23,360 nt of DNA. Origin: RBG-16-64-43 sp035288225. GTDB lineage: Bacteria; Chloroflexota; Anaerolineae; Anaerolineales; RBG-16-64-43. The position numbers and the translations under genes were made by a program. The notes below the pieces were generated by a model. It made no database searches. It was not told where the DNA came from and worked only from the letters and a program-made list of their open reading frames with translations. The stretch spans positions 1 to 23,360 of the forward strand of contig DATEAT010000045.1 of NCBI GenBank assembly GCA_035288225.1. Reading direction: 5' to 3'. Below are positions 14,254-22,271 of the stretch, in pieces (position 1 is the first letter of the stretch; every line of letters begins with the position of its first letter).

Positions 14254-15608
14254 CGGCGCTTCTCCCCGGGAGCTGCTGCAGCCCCCGCGGGCTGACTCTC
14301 GAGCGCACCGTTATAACCGCGGCCCACGCCCCGGTAGTGGAAACCGGCCTGGTGCATCTCACCGGCATCGTAGATGTTGCGGCCGTCCACGATGTTCGGC
14401 GCGCGCATGGCCTTACGCAGCCGGGGCAGGTCCAGGTTGCGAAACTCATTCCATTCGGTGCACACGATGAGCGCCTGGCAGCCTTCGGCCAGTGCATAGG
14501 GGTCGGGTTTCATCTCGATCGATGGGGCCAGGCGCGCCGTGCCTTCCATGGCTACCGGGTCGTAGGCGCGCACCTTTGCCCCGCGCTCCTCGAGCAGGCG
14601 CGCGATCGAGAGCGCCGGCGCATCACGAATATCGTCGGTGTTAGGCTTGAAGGCCAGCCCCAGCAGGCCAATCGTCGCCCCGTGCAGTTCGCCCACCAGC
14701 TCGGCCACCCGGTCGACGATCAGCCGGCGGCGATCGTCATTGATCTCCATCACCGCCGCCAGCAGGTGCGGGTTGCGCCCCTGCACCTGGGCCATGTAGC
14801 TGAGCGCCTTCACGTCTTTGGGGAAGCACGAGCCGCCGTAACCCAGGCCGGCATCCAGGAAGTAGCGTCCGATGCGCGGATCGTATCCCATGCCGGCCGC
14901 CACCTCTTTGACATCGGCCCCGAGCGCCTCGCAGATGTTGGCAATCTCGTTGATGAAGGAGATCTTGGTGGCCAGGAATGCATTCGAGGCGTACTTGATC
15001 ATTTCGGCAGTGCGCAAGTCGGTGATCACGATGGGCGCACGCAGCGGCAGGTGCAACTGCGCCACCTTGCTGGCCGCCTCGCGATCGAGCGAGCCGAGCA
15101 CGGTGCGCGCAGGATTCTGAAAATCGAAAATGGCCGAGCCCTCGCGCAGGAATTCGGGGCAGGAAACCACGGCGAAGGGGATCGATTCCGGTTGGTGGGC
15201 GCGGATGATATCCGCCACCCAGTCGCCGGTGCCGACCGGCACGGTGGATTTGTTGATGACGATCAGCGGGTGCTTCATCGCCCGGGCAATCGCCTCGGCT
15301 GCGGCCCGTACGTACTGCAGGTCCGCCTCGCCGTCCACGCCTTCCGGGGTGCCCACCGCGATGAACGCAAACTCGGCGGCCTGCAGCGCCTCGGCATAGG
15401 AGGTGGTGAAGGTCAGCCGACCGGCGCCCACGTTGCGCCGCACCACTTCCTCCAGCCCGGGCTCGAAGATGGGCAGGATGCCCTGGCGCAGGTGGTCGAT
15501 GCGTTCCTGGTTGATGTCCAATGCGCTGACGCGATTACCAAGATCGGCGAAGCCGGCGGCCGTGACCAGCCCAACGTAGCCCACGCCGATGACGCAGATG
15601 TTTTTCAC
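14250..15608 (-). CDS. ugd: UDP-glucose 6-dehydrogenase
   Basis: The enzyme oxidises UDP-glucose to UDP-glucuronate with two NAD+, feeding polysaccharide synthesis. The 452-residue product has the Rossmann motif IGVGYVGL (7-14), the STVPVGT loop (121-127), KYASNAF (205-211), and the nucleophile Cys261 in GYGGSCFPKD. Other UDP-sugar dehydrogenases of the same family (such as UDP-ManNAc) are possible, but overall sequence favours UDP-glucose. The GTG at 15608 is chosen because GGAGG lies 7 bases upstream; a GTG two codons earlier is too close. It heads the run ugd-M16-M16-acpS-HD; I see no shared pathway. Confidence 0.94.
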   Translation of the reverse strand: MKNICVIGVGYVGLVTAAGFADLGNRVSALDINQERIDHLRQGILPIFEPGLEEVVRRNVGAGRLTFTTSYAEALQAAEFAFIAVGTPEGVDGEADLQYVRAAAEAIARAMKHPLIVINKSTVPVGTGDWVADIIRAHQPESIPFAVVSCPEFLREGSAIFDFQNPARTVLGSLDREAASKVAQLHLPLRAPIVITDLRTAEMIKYASNAFLATKISFINEIANICEALGADVKEVAAGMGYDPRIGRYFLDAGLGYGGSCFPKDVKALSYMAQVQGRNPHLLAAVMEINDDRRRLIVDRVAELVGELHGATIGLLGLAFKPNTDDIRDAPALSIARLLEERGAKVRAYDPVAMEGTARLAPSIEMKPDPYALAEGCQALIVCTEWNEFRNLDLPRLRKAMRAPNIVDGRNIYDAGEMHQAGFHYRGVGRGYNGALESQPAGAAAAPGEKRR

Positions 15609-15664
15609 GCGCACGCCTCCAGGGGAAGAAGCACGAAAAGGCTCACAGGCGGGGAAGTGGAGCG

Positions 15665-15692
15665 ATGATACCACAAGTGATTCACGCTTGTG
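15665..15692 (-). promoter_or_regulatory. ugd extended -10 promoter under an inverted repeat
   Basis: The minus strand carries TGG-TATCAT (hexamer 15670-15665), an extended -10 without a good -35. Directly upstream, CACAAG/CTTGTG arms (15692-15687 and 15677-15672) separated by nine bases cover the -35 to -15 zone. The repeat could be an operator for a repressor or activator; the sequence alone does not say which. Confidence 0.4.
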
Positions 15693-15795
15693 CGCGCCCG
15701 GCGGCCGCCGTCGAGTGGATGGGCCTTGTGCAAGGCTCGTTTGGCTGCGGCGCGAGTATGTCTACTTATCGGGTAGCCAAAGGTCATTCCCCGTC

Positions 15796-15811
15796 TGTGA
15801 CCTCCGTCACT
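15796..15811 (+). promoter_or_regulatory. CRP/FNR-family binding site upstream of the Rrf2 gene
   Basis: TGTGA-CCTCCG-TCACT matches the CRP consensus TGTGA-N6-TCACA at nine of ten defined bases. Its centre is about 43 bases before the inferred start of transcription, and its last base overlaps the -35 hexamer, the class II activation geometry. Which CRP/FNR-type protein binds cannot be told. Confidence 0.6.
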
Positions 15812-15840
15812 TGAGCAGGGTGAACCCCCGGGAATACACT
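15811..15840 (+). promoter_or_regulatory. Candidate promoter of the Rrf2 gene
   Basis: TTGAGC (15811-15816), an 18-base spacer and TACACT (15835-15840) make a modest sigma70 promoter, each hexamer 4 of 6. Such weakness fits the need for the activator site beside it. The leader would be about 37 bases before the ATG at 15884. Confidence 0.5.
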
Positions 15841-15883
15841 TCTTCTAGACAATATTTATCCGCAAAACATGCTGGGGCACTCT

Positions 15884-16309
15884 ATGGAAATCACACGGCA
15901 AGCAGACTACGCAATTCGGGCCATCCTTTTCCTGTCGGAGAAGGAAGGCAACGGCCGCTCACCCACCAATGTCATTGCCCGCGAGAAGCACATCCCGCCC
16001 TCGTTCCTGGCGAAGATCATCTCGCAGCTCTCGGTGGCCGGGCTGGTGCAAACCTCGCGCGGCGCGCGCGGCGGCGTGACCCTGGCACGTCCCTCCAATC
16101 AGATCAACTTGCTGGAGGTGATCGAGGCCATTGACGGACCGATCCAGATCAACGAATGTGCCCTCGATCACGAGTCGTGCCCGTTTGGGAAGGACTGCGC
16201 CGTCGCCCCCCTGTGGAGCGATTTGCAGGGTGAGATGGTGTCGCGCCTGCGCGGCACGAGCTTCGCCACGCTCGTCCACAGCAACGGCAAATCGGCCTCC
16301 AGCAACTAA
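15884..16309 (+). CDS. Rrf2-family transcriptional regulator with Fe-S type cysteines
   Basis: The 141-residue product begins MEITRQADYAIRAILFLS, the winged-helix start of the Rrf2 family. The helix-turn-helix lies at about 27-65 (IPPSFLAKIISQLSVAGLVQTSRGARGG). Cys92, Cys99 and Cys105 (spacing x6, x5) sit where IscR and NsrR bind an iron-sulfur cluster, so sensing of iron-sulfur status, nitric oxide or redox is likely. An ATG five codons upstream is possible but has no ribosome site; GGGG precedes the chosen one. No isc/suf or NO-detoxifying gene is adjacent, so its targets are probably elsewhere. A CRP/FNR-like site covers its promoter. Confidence 0.92.
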   Translation: MEITRQADYAIRAILFLSEKEGNGRSPTNVIAREKHIPPSFLAKIISQLSVAGLVQTSRGARGGVTLARPSNQINLLEVIEAIDGPIQINECALDHESCPFGKDCAVAPLWSDLQGEMVSRLRGTSFATLVHSNGKSASSN

Positions 16310-16358
16310 GCTGGGTCCGGCACCCTCGAAACCTCCCCCAGGGATATGTGGGGATTCA

Positions 16359-16388
16359 CGCGCCGCGGCCAAATTTGGCCGCGGCGCG
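16359..16388. terminator. 30-base perfect palindrome after the Rrf2 gene
   Basis: Positions 16359-16388 read the same on both strands: arms CGCGCCGCGGCC/GGCCGCGGCGCG around AAATTT. It would fold to a 12-bp GC stem. It lies 50 bases past the Rrf2 stop and before the next promoter, so termination is the likeliest role, although the following sequence (CTGTTATCC) has no T tract. Twofold symmetry also allows a protein-binding role. Confidence 0.6.
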
Positions 16389-16418
16389 CTGTTATCCTGC
16401 CGCAAGCACATCGCCCGA

Positions 16419-16446
16419 TTCACCCCTGGGGGACTTGTGGTAGACT
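16419..16446 (+). promoter_or_regulatory. Candidate promoter of the 82-residue protein gene
   Basis: TTCACC (16419-16424), a 16-base spacer and an extended -10 TGG-TAGACT (hexamer 16441-16446). The leader to the next start would be about 100 bases. Confidence 0.45.
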
Positions 16447-16553
16447 CATTGCGACTTCCCGGCCCGAGGCGATACATCCACTGGGTTTATCGGGCATTTT
16501 CGGACGTGTGATCGGCCTAGCAGGCGAGCCGAAGGCGACGGGGAGGACCCACC

Positions 16554-16802
16554 ATGGCTGGAACACCTGTAGATCGGGAGTGGGTGTACGCGCTCGACGA
16601 CGGCCGAATCGTGGTCGAATGGGGCGAAGGAACCCTGCAGGACATCATGACCGGGGACTTCCTGCCCAAGGGTGAATTCGGCCACGAGTTACTCAACCAC
16701 GAGTTGGACAATTTGCGCGTGGCCGGCTACATCGAGGATTTCGACTCGCGCAAGGTGTATTTGCGCCCGCTGCCGGAGCGCAAACGCACTATGCTGGATT
16801 GA
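16554..16802 (+). CDS. Small protein of unknown function (82 residues)
   Basis: An ATG preceded by GGGGAGG at 7 bases starts an 82-residue acidic, soluble-looking protein. No membrane segment or cysteine is present. It contains strand-like DDGRIVVEWGEGTLQDI, a GDFLPKGEFGHELLNHELDNLRVAGYIEDFD centre and a DSRKVYLRPLPERKR end. Composition and third-position bias fit a real gene. I do not recognise the family. It is separated from the nitroreductase gene by 160 bases in which I see no clear signal. Confidence 0.7.
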   Translation: MAGTPVDREWVYALDDGRIVVEWGEGTLQDIMTGDFLPKGEFGHELLNHELDNLRVAGYIEDFDSRKVYLRPLPERKRTMLD

Positions 16803-16962
16803 GCCACGCCGCGTTTGAACACGCTCCGTGTCATGCTTCGCCCCGCAATCCCATCGCGCGTCACGCCCGCCGGAACTTGACCCTCATTCGCAAACCAACT
16901 TCCGCGGTCGCCCACGGCCCCGAAGGCCTCGCGCCGCGAGCCAGCCCTCAGCGAGGTGAACC

Positions 16963-17475
16963 ATGGACGTAGCTCTCGCCATCCGCCAGAAGCGTGCCAT
17001 CCGCACATTCGCAGCCAAGCCCATCCATGATGAGGATGCCCGCCGCATCCTGGATGCCGGCCGCCGGGCACAGTCCTCGAAGAACACTCAGCCCTGGCAT
17101 TTCGTCGCGGTGCGCGATCGGACGACGCTGCAGGCGCTGACCGTGGCCGGCCCATATGCCGGACATGTCGCCCGCGCGGCGATGGCCGTCGTGATCGCCA
17201 CGCCCGACCCGGCCCAGCGCTGGACGATCCCCTTCGACGCCGGGCAGGCGGCGGCCTACATGCAACTCGCGGCGTGGGAGCTGGGCATCGGCTCGTGTCT
17301 GGTGGCCGTGTACGAGACCGAGAAGGTCCGCGCGCTGCTCGGCATCCCCGACGACCTGCACCCTGATGCTGCACTTTCTTTCGGCTACCCGGATGACCCG
17401 GCCGACCTGACCCGCGCGCCCCGTGCAGCCGGGCGGCGCGGGGCCGCCGATGTCATCCACTGGGAACGCTGGTAA
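16963..17475 (+). CDS. Nitroreductase-family FMN oxidoreductase
   Basis: The 170-residue product has the family N-terminus AIRQKRAIRTFAAKPI with FMN-phosphate-binding arginines (11-14 region), SSKNTQPWHFVAV (38-50), the central GQAAAYMQLAAWELGIGSC helix and GIPDDLHPDAALSFGYPDD near the end. These enzymes reduce nitro compounds, quinones or other electron acceptors with NAD(P)H; the substrate here is unknown. GAGG lies before the ATG. The urocanase gene follows 35 bases later and may be cotranscribed. Confidence 0.9.
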   Translation: MDVALAIRQKRAIRTFAAKPIHDEDARRILDAGRRAQSSKNTQPWHFVAVRDRTTLQALTVAGPYAGHVARAAMAVVIATPDPAQRWTIPFDAGQAAAYMQLAAWELGIGSCLVAVYETEKVRALLGIPDDLHPDAALSFGYPDDPADLTRAPRAAGRRGAADVIHWERW

Positions 17476-17510
17476 GCTTGCGGCGTCAAAACCGCAATCT
17501 GGAGGAAGGC

Positions 17511-19154
<1,644 letters not shown>

Positions 19155-19182
19155 CGCGCACCGCATCTCAGAAATATCGTTG

Positions 19183-19203
19183 GGGCGCGTCTGAGACGCG
19201 CCC
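19183..19203 (+). terminator. hutU terminator hairpin
   Basis: GGGCGCGTC-TGA-GACGCGCCC, a 9-bp stem followed by TTTGT, 28 bases past the hutU stop. The same hairpin recurs after the MFS gene at 21,064-21,086. Confidence 0.75.
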
Positions 19204-19424
19204 TTTGTCATTCCGAGCGGTGGACCAACGATCTTCACCACAGAGATCACCGAGAGCACGGAGAACTCCTTTTCTCAGATCCATCAGCCTGCGAGAACGG
19301 AGTTGTGTTCGTCGTCCCCGCGTGCTCGAGGCGGGGACCCAGGTGCGAGTTCGCATGCGAATCTCGAAACGCATGCTTCCAATGCCCGTGGATTCCCGCC
19401 AGGACCACGCGGGAATGACGATCA
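19204..19424. repeat. Left part of the intergenic palindromic repeat mosaic
   Basis: No gene is evident. In order there is GTCATTCCGAGCGG (19208-19221), a CACCACAGAGATCACCGAG block (19238-19256), a GTCCCCGC/GCGGGGAC inverted repeat with a 9-base loop (19314-19338), the palindrome TTCGCATGCGAA (19350-19361), and an ATTCCCGC/GCGGGAAT inverted repeat (19392-19416) flanked by GATT and GACG. The last and the GTCCCCGC element resemble widespread bacterial intergenic repeats of the GTCATTCCCGCG type. That resemblance is from memory. Confidence 0.7.
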
Positions 19425-19450
19425 AAAGGGCACGCCATGGCGTGCCCTTT
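19425..19450. repeat. Palindromic repeat copy 1
   Basis: A perfect 26-base palindrome whose core is GGGCACGCCATGGCGTGCCC, flanked by AAA and TTT. It is the first of three copies in this gap. Confidence 0.85.
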
Positions 19451-19509
19451 GTCATTGTGAGGAGCGCGCGACGCGCAGTGGTCTTGTTGGGGCACGCCAT
19501 GGCGTGCCC
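19445..19509 (+). repeat. 65-base direct repeat, copy 1
   Basis: This unit runs from CCCTTTGTCATTG through CGCGCAGTGGTCTTGTTGG into the palindrome GGGGCACGCCATGGCGTGCC. It matches 19638-19702 at 62 of 65 positions; the last 38 bases are identical. It begins inside palindrome copy 1 and ends inside copy 2 (19489-19510). Confidence 0.9.
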
Positions 19510-19510
19510 C
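19489..19510. repeat. Palindromic repeat copy 2
   Basis: A perfect 22-base palindrome: the GGGCACGCCATGGCGTGCCC core with one further G-C pair outside. It is followed, like copy 1, by TTGTCATTG. Confidence 0.85.
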
Positions 19511-19637
19511 TTGTCATTGCGAAGCGCACGATCGCAAGGCGGTTGCAGGTGCAGGCGGCCGAGCCTCAGGAGCAGGTGGGCGGGTCGTTGTGGCTCCAAG
19601 ATTGCTTCGGCGGGCTCCGCCTGCCTCGCACTGACAC
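19511..19637. repeat. Mosaic segment between the direct repeats
   Basis: It starts with TTGTCATTGCGAAGCGCACGATCGCAA and holds AGATTGCTTCGGCGGGCTCC followed by GCCTGCCTCGCACTGAC (19600-19636). Read on the minus strand the latter is a GTCAGTGCGAGGCAGGCGGA...GAAGCAATCT element, the known style of GTCATTGCGAGG...GCAATC intergenic repeats. No open frame here looks coding. Confidence 0.65.
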
Positions 19638-19702
19638 CCCTTTGTCATTGCGAGGAGCTCGCGGCGCGCAGTGGTCTTGTTGGGGCACGCCATGGCGTGC
19701 CC
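19638..19702 (+). repeat. 65-base direct repeat, copy 2, ending in palindrome copy 3
   Basis: It matches copy 1 with three substitutions, spaced 193 bases from it. Its 3' end is the third GGGCACGCCATGGCGTGCCC palindrome (19683-19702). After it the sequence changes to the MFS promoter region. Confidence 0.9.
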
Positions 19703-19737
19703 GTACACGGTTGAGCAGGCGCACCGCGTTCTGGACG

Positions 19738-19764
19738 TTGACGTGCACGCAAACCGATTACAAT
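19738..19764 (+). promoter_or_regulatory. Candidate promoter of the MFS gene
   Basis: TTGACG (19738-19743) and TACAAT (19759-19764), each 5 of 6, are separated by 15 bases, two fewer than ideal. The leader to the MFS start would be about 85 bases. Confidence 0.5.
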
Positions 19765-19854
19765 GCCGCCCATGCCCCGCCCGAGCCATCTAGCCCTCTC
19801 TCTCATTCCAATGCGCAACGTGCTCGCCCTCGCGCGCCCGCGGGAGCGGGCCAC

Positions 19855-21039
19855 ATGAAACCGCGCAGCCCTCTCCCCATCCGCATCCAGGTCATCGCGC
19901 TGACGCTCTGCCAGACGGTGATGTGCACCGGCCATCGCATGATCTATCCCTTCCTGCCGGCCATTGCGCGCGGGGTGGGCGTGGACTTGCGCACCATGTC
20001 GCTCGCCGTTTCGGCGCGATCGAGCCTTGGCCTGTTCGGGCCGTTGCTCGGGTCGCTGGCCGACACGTGGAGCCGCAAGAGCGCGATGCTGGTCAGCTTT
20101 GGGCTACTCTGCCTGGGGCTCACGCTGGTCGTCGTGTGGCCGGTATTCCCGGCGCTGGTCCTTTCGATGCTGCTGATCGCCGCGGCATGGATCTTCCTGC
20201 AGGCGGGGCTCAAGGCCTACCTGGGCGATGAGATCCACTACACGCGGCGCGGCCTGGCCGTGGCGGTCACCGAGTTTGGCTGGTCGTGGGCCTTCTTGTT
20301 CGGCATGCCGCTGGTCGGCTGGCTGATCGCGCGCGGCGGCTGGGTGTCGCCCTACCGCTTGCTGGCGGTGCTCGCCGCAATGGCGTTCATCACCGTGTGG
20401 GCCATCATTCCCAATTCGGCCGCCTCCGCCGCGGCCTCCCGGCCTTCCGCCTGGGCCAGCCTGCGCGCGCTCTTTGCCAGCCGCTCGGCGGTGGCGGTGA
20501 TGGCTTTTGCTTTCGTCGGGGCGGGCGCCAACGAAATGGTCAACATCGTCTACGGCGCATGGATGGAAAGCGCCTTCGGCCTGCAGGTGGTCGCGCTCGG
20601 GTTGGCCACTGCGGTCATCGGCGTGGCGGAACTCGGCGGCGAGGTGTTGGTGGCGACGCTCACCGACCGGCTGGGCAAGCGCCGGGCGGCCGCGCTGGGC
20701 ATCAGCGTAAACGCGCTGGTGTGCCTTGGGCTGAGCACGTTCGGCACGAGCCTGCCGGGTGCGCTGGCGGGCCTGTTTCTTCTATATATGACATTCGAGT
20801 TCACGGTGGTCAGCGCTATCTCGCTGATGACCGAGCAGGTCCCGCAAGCGCGCGCCACCACGATGGCCAGCTATGCCGCCTCGGCCGCCGCCGGCCGTGC
20901 CCTCGGCGCGCTCATCGGTCCGGTGCTCTTCACCTGGGGCATCGCCGCCAACGGCCTCGCCACGGCGCTCGCCGACGGTGTGGCGCTGCTGGTGCTAGTG
21001 CTATTCATCCGCGAGCGTGCGGCACAGCCTCACTCGTAG
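19855..21039 (+). CDS. MFS-type membrane transporter
   Basis: The 394-residue product is hydrophobic throughout with about 12 predicted membrane helices. The loop after helix 2 carries an MFS motif A-like GPLLGSLADTWSRKSAM (63-79), and an equivalent ELGGEVLVATLTDRLGKRRA opens the second half. The substrate is unknown; drug or sugar efflux are possibilities. The start is taken at MKPRSPLPIRIQ, where GGGAGC lies 8 to 13 bases upstream. The frame is open for 184 more codons, but that part translates the repeat mosaic and has no membrane-protein character. It ends 24 bases before a copy of the hutU terminator. Confidence 0.9.
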   Translation: MKPRSPLPIRIQVIALTLCQTVMCTGHRMIYPFLPAIARGVGVDLRTMSLAVSARSSLGLFGPLLGSLADTWSRKSAMLVSFGLLCLGLTLVVVWPVFPALVLSMLLIAAAWIFLQAGLKAYLGDEIHYTRRGLAVAVTEFGWSWAFLFGMPLVGWLIARGGWVSPYRLLAVLAAMAFITVWAIIPNSAASAAASRPSAWASLRALFASRSAVAVMAFAFVGAGANEMVNIVYGAWMESAFGLQVVALGLATAVIGVAELGGEVLVATLTDRLGKRRAAALGISVNALVCLGLSTFGTSLPGALAGLFLLYMTFEFTVVSAISLMTEQVPQARATTMASYAASAAAGRALGALIGPVLFTWGIAANGLATALADGVALLVLVLFIRERAAQPHS

Positions 21040-21063
21040 ATACATCCCCATATGAAATGCGCA

Positions 21064-21086
21064 GGGGCGCGTCTGAGACGCGCCCC
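21064..21086 (+). terminator. Terminator hairpin after the MFS gene
   Basis: GGGGCGCGTC-TGA-GACGCGCCCC, a 10-bp stem 24 bases past the MFS stop, followed by TTCACC. Its core is identical to the hairpin after hutU. Being symmetric, it may also stop the minus-strand transcript of the 54-residue gene. Confidence 0.7.
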
Positions 21087-21174
21087 TTCACCTGCATTGC
21101 AGGAACGATGTTATCCGGTGTCATCCCAGCGCGGGACTCGCGTGCACAGCGTCTGGGTTACCGAGCGCGCTGGG

Positions 21175-21339
21175 CTAGCGGGCGGCGATGCCCAGGAAGT
21201 ACGGCCAGACCACTACGCCCAGAAGCGCCTGCCACCAGACCAGCTTGGCAAAGGCGATGGTGAACAGCCAGCCGATGAACCAGAACACACCAATGCCGGC
21301 TTCGACGCGGATGGGACCAGACGATCCTTCGGGGGACAT
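21175..21339 (-). CDS. Small two-helix membrane protein (54 residues)
   Basis: AAAAGGAG lies 7 bases before the ATG at 21339, one of the best ribosome sites in the window. The product, starting MSPEGSSGPIRVEAG, has two membrane segments (about 17-33, IGVFWFIGWLFTIAFAK, and 36-51, WWQALLGVVVWPYFLG) and ends in IAAR. The family is not recognised. It lies 160 bases downstream of the DUF4013-like gene on the same strand, so the two may act together in the membrane. A longer frame through this region exists but reads the upstream gene out of phase. Confidence 0.78.
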   Translation of the reverse strand: MSPEGSSGPIRVEAGIGVFWFIGWLFTIAFAKLVWWQALLGVVVWPYFLGIAAR

Positions 21340-21372
21340 GGGATTCTCCTTTTCAAGTGCCATGCGGCACGG

Positions 21373-21401
21373 ATGATGCTTTGACTCGCGGCTGCGCTCA
21401 A
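21373..21401 (-). promoter_or_regulatory. Possible promoter of the small membrane protein gene
   Basis: The minus strand has TTGAGC (21401-21396), a 17-base spacer and CATCAT (21378-21373), 4 of 6 at each hexamer, about 34 bases before the ATG. It suggests independent expression from the DUF4013-like gene. Confidence 0.35.
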
Positions 21402-21499
21402 CCTCACGGAGTGGCCCGATGGGTTCCTCCCAACGCGGGGCCCGTGCCCAAATCGCCCGCGCGTGGTCAAGCGTAAGGCGTGCTATGCCCTCTTCCGGA

Positions 21500-22189
21500 T
21501 CAGCTCGCGGCGACGACCGCGGCGGGCTTAGGCTCGCTCGCGGCAAGGTAAGCTTGCCCGGTGAGATGGCCGGTGATGGTGCCCGCGTAGGCTGTGGTGA
21601 CGACGGCGCCGATGCCGCAGGCGATCGAGCCCAGGCTGCCGATGAAGCCGGCCAAGATGGAACCCAGGATAACCAGCACGTACACGCCCGGCGCGGCGCG
21701 CACGAGCTTGAAGACCTCGCCCAGGCGGAAGGCATCGCCCAGGTTGCCGGTGGCGGCCATTTTGCCGAGGGCGGCCGGCAGCAGGAAGGCCATGAGCAGG
21801 GCGTAGATCAGCATGAGGCAGCCGAGCGAAACGGCCACCACGATCGAGGCGATAGCGGCCGCCTCGCCGTTCGACTCCTGGCCGGTGGCGAGCATCGAGG
21901 TGCCGATCATGCCCACCTGCATGCAGGCGGTGAGGATGAGTATCGGCAGAACGTAAACGATATAGACGAGGGTCACTTTGAGCCCGCGCACCAGGTGGCC
22001 GGAGAAGTCGGACCAATCCGGGAGCGGGACGGCCTCGCGGGCGATGACGCGGCGTGTGACCTCGAAGCCCCAGCCGAGGAGAAAGATCTGCCCGACCAGG
22101 GGGATGAGCGAGACCAGGGCGGCAATGCCGATCTTCTTGAGCCAGTCCTTATCCTCAAACGCGAACGAAAAAGCGCGACCGAATTGCAT
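21500..22189 (-). CDS. DUF4013-like integral membrane protein
   Basis: The 229-residue product opens with MQFGRAFSFAFEDKDWLKKIGIAALVSLIPLVG, the usual start of DUF4013 proteins (a helical pair after a WLKK motif), then GFEVTRRVIAREAVPLPDWSDFSGHLVRGLK, a signature-like loop. About five or six membrane helices follow. GGAGGAGG lies directly before the ATG. The biochemical role of this family is not known. It may be linked to the downstream 54-residue membrane protein. A candidate promoter lies upstream. Confidence 0.88.
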   Translation of the reverse strand: MQFGRAFSFAFEDKDWLKKIGIAALVSLIPLVGQIFLLGWGFEVTRRVIAREAVPLPDWSDFSGHLVRGLKVTLVYIVYVLPILILTACMQVGMIGTSMLATGQESNGEAAAIASIVVAVSLGCLMLIYALLMAFLLPAALGKMAATGNLGDAFRLGEVFKLVRAAPGVYVLVILGSILAGFIGSLGSIACGIGAVVTTAYAGTITGHLTGQAYLAASEPKPAAVVAAS

Positions 22190-22242
22190 GAGACCTCCTC
22201 CAATAGTTGGGGTGTCTATGTGACGCGGATGATGCCGGGGAC

Positions 22243-22271
22243 ATTATACGGCGAGGAGGGAGGAGGGTGAA
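22243..22271 (-). promoter_or_regulatory. Candidate promoter of the DUF4013-like gene
   Basis: The minus strand has TTCACC (22271-22266), a 17-base spacer and a perfect TATAAT (22248-22243). The leader would be about 47 bases. Confidence 0.6.

Noticed and set aside
14337..15668. A 443-residue plus-strand protein
   Set aside because: It is antisense to the clearly identified UDP-glucose dehydrogenase gene.
19425..19702. CRISPR array
   Set aside because: The repeats are nested and palindromic with irregular spacing (about 60 and 190 bases); there are no uniform spacers and no cas genes.
19303..19854. A 184-residue N-terminal extension of the MFS protein
   Set aside because: It translates the palindromic repeat region, with no transporter features, and a good start with GGGAGC exists at 19855.
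21340..21735. A 186-residue protein ending as the small membrane protein
   Set aside because: Its upstream part reads the DUF4013-like gene out of phase; AAAAGGAG marks the internal ATG at 21339.
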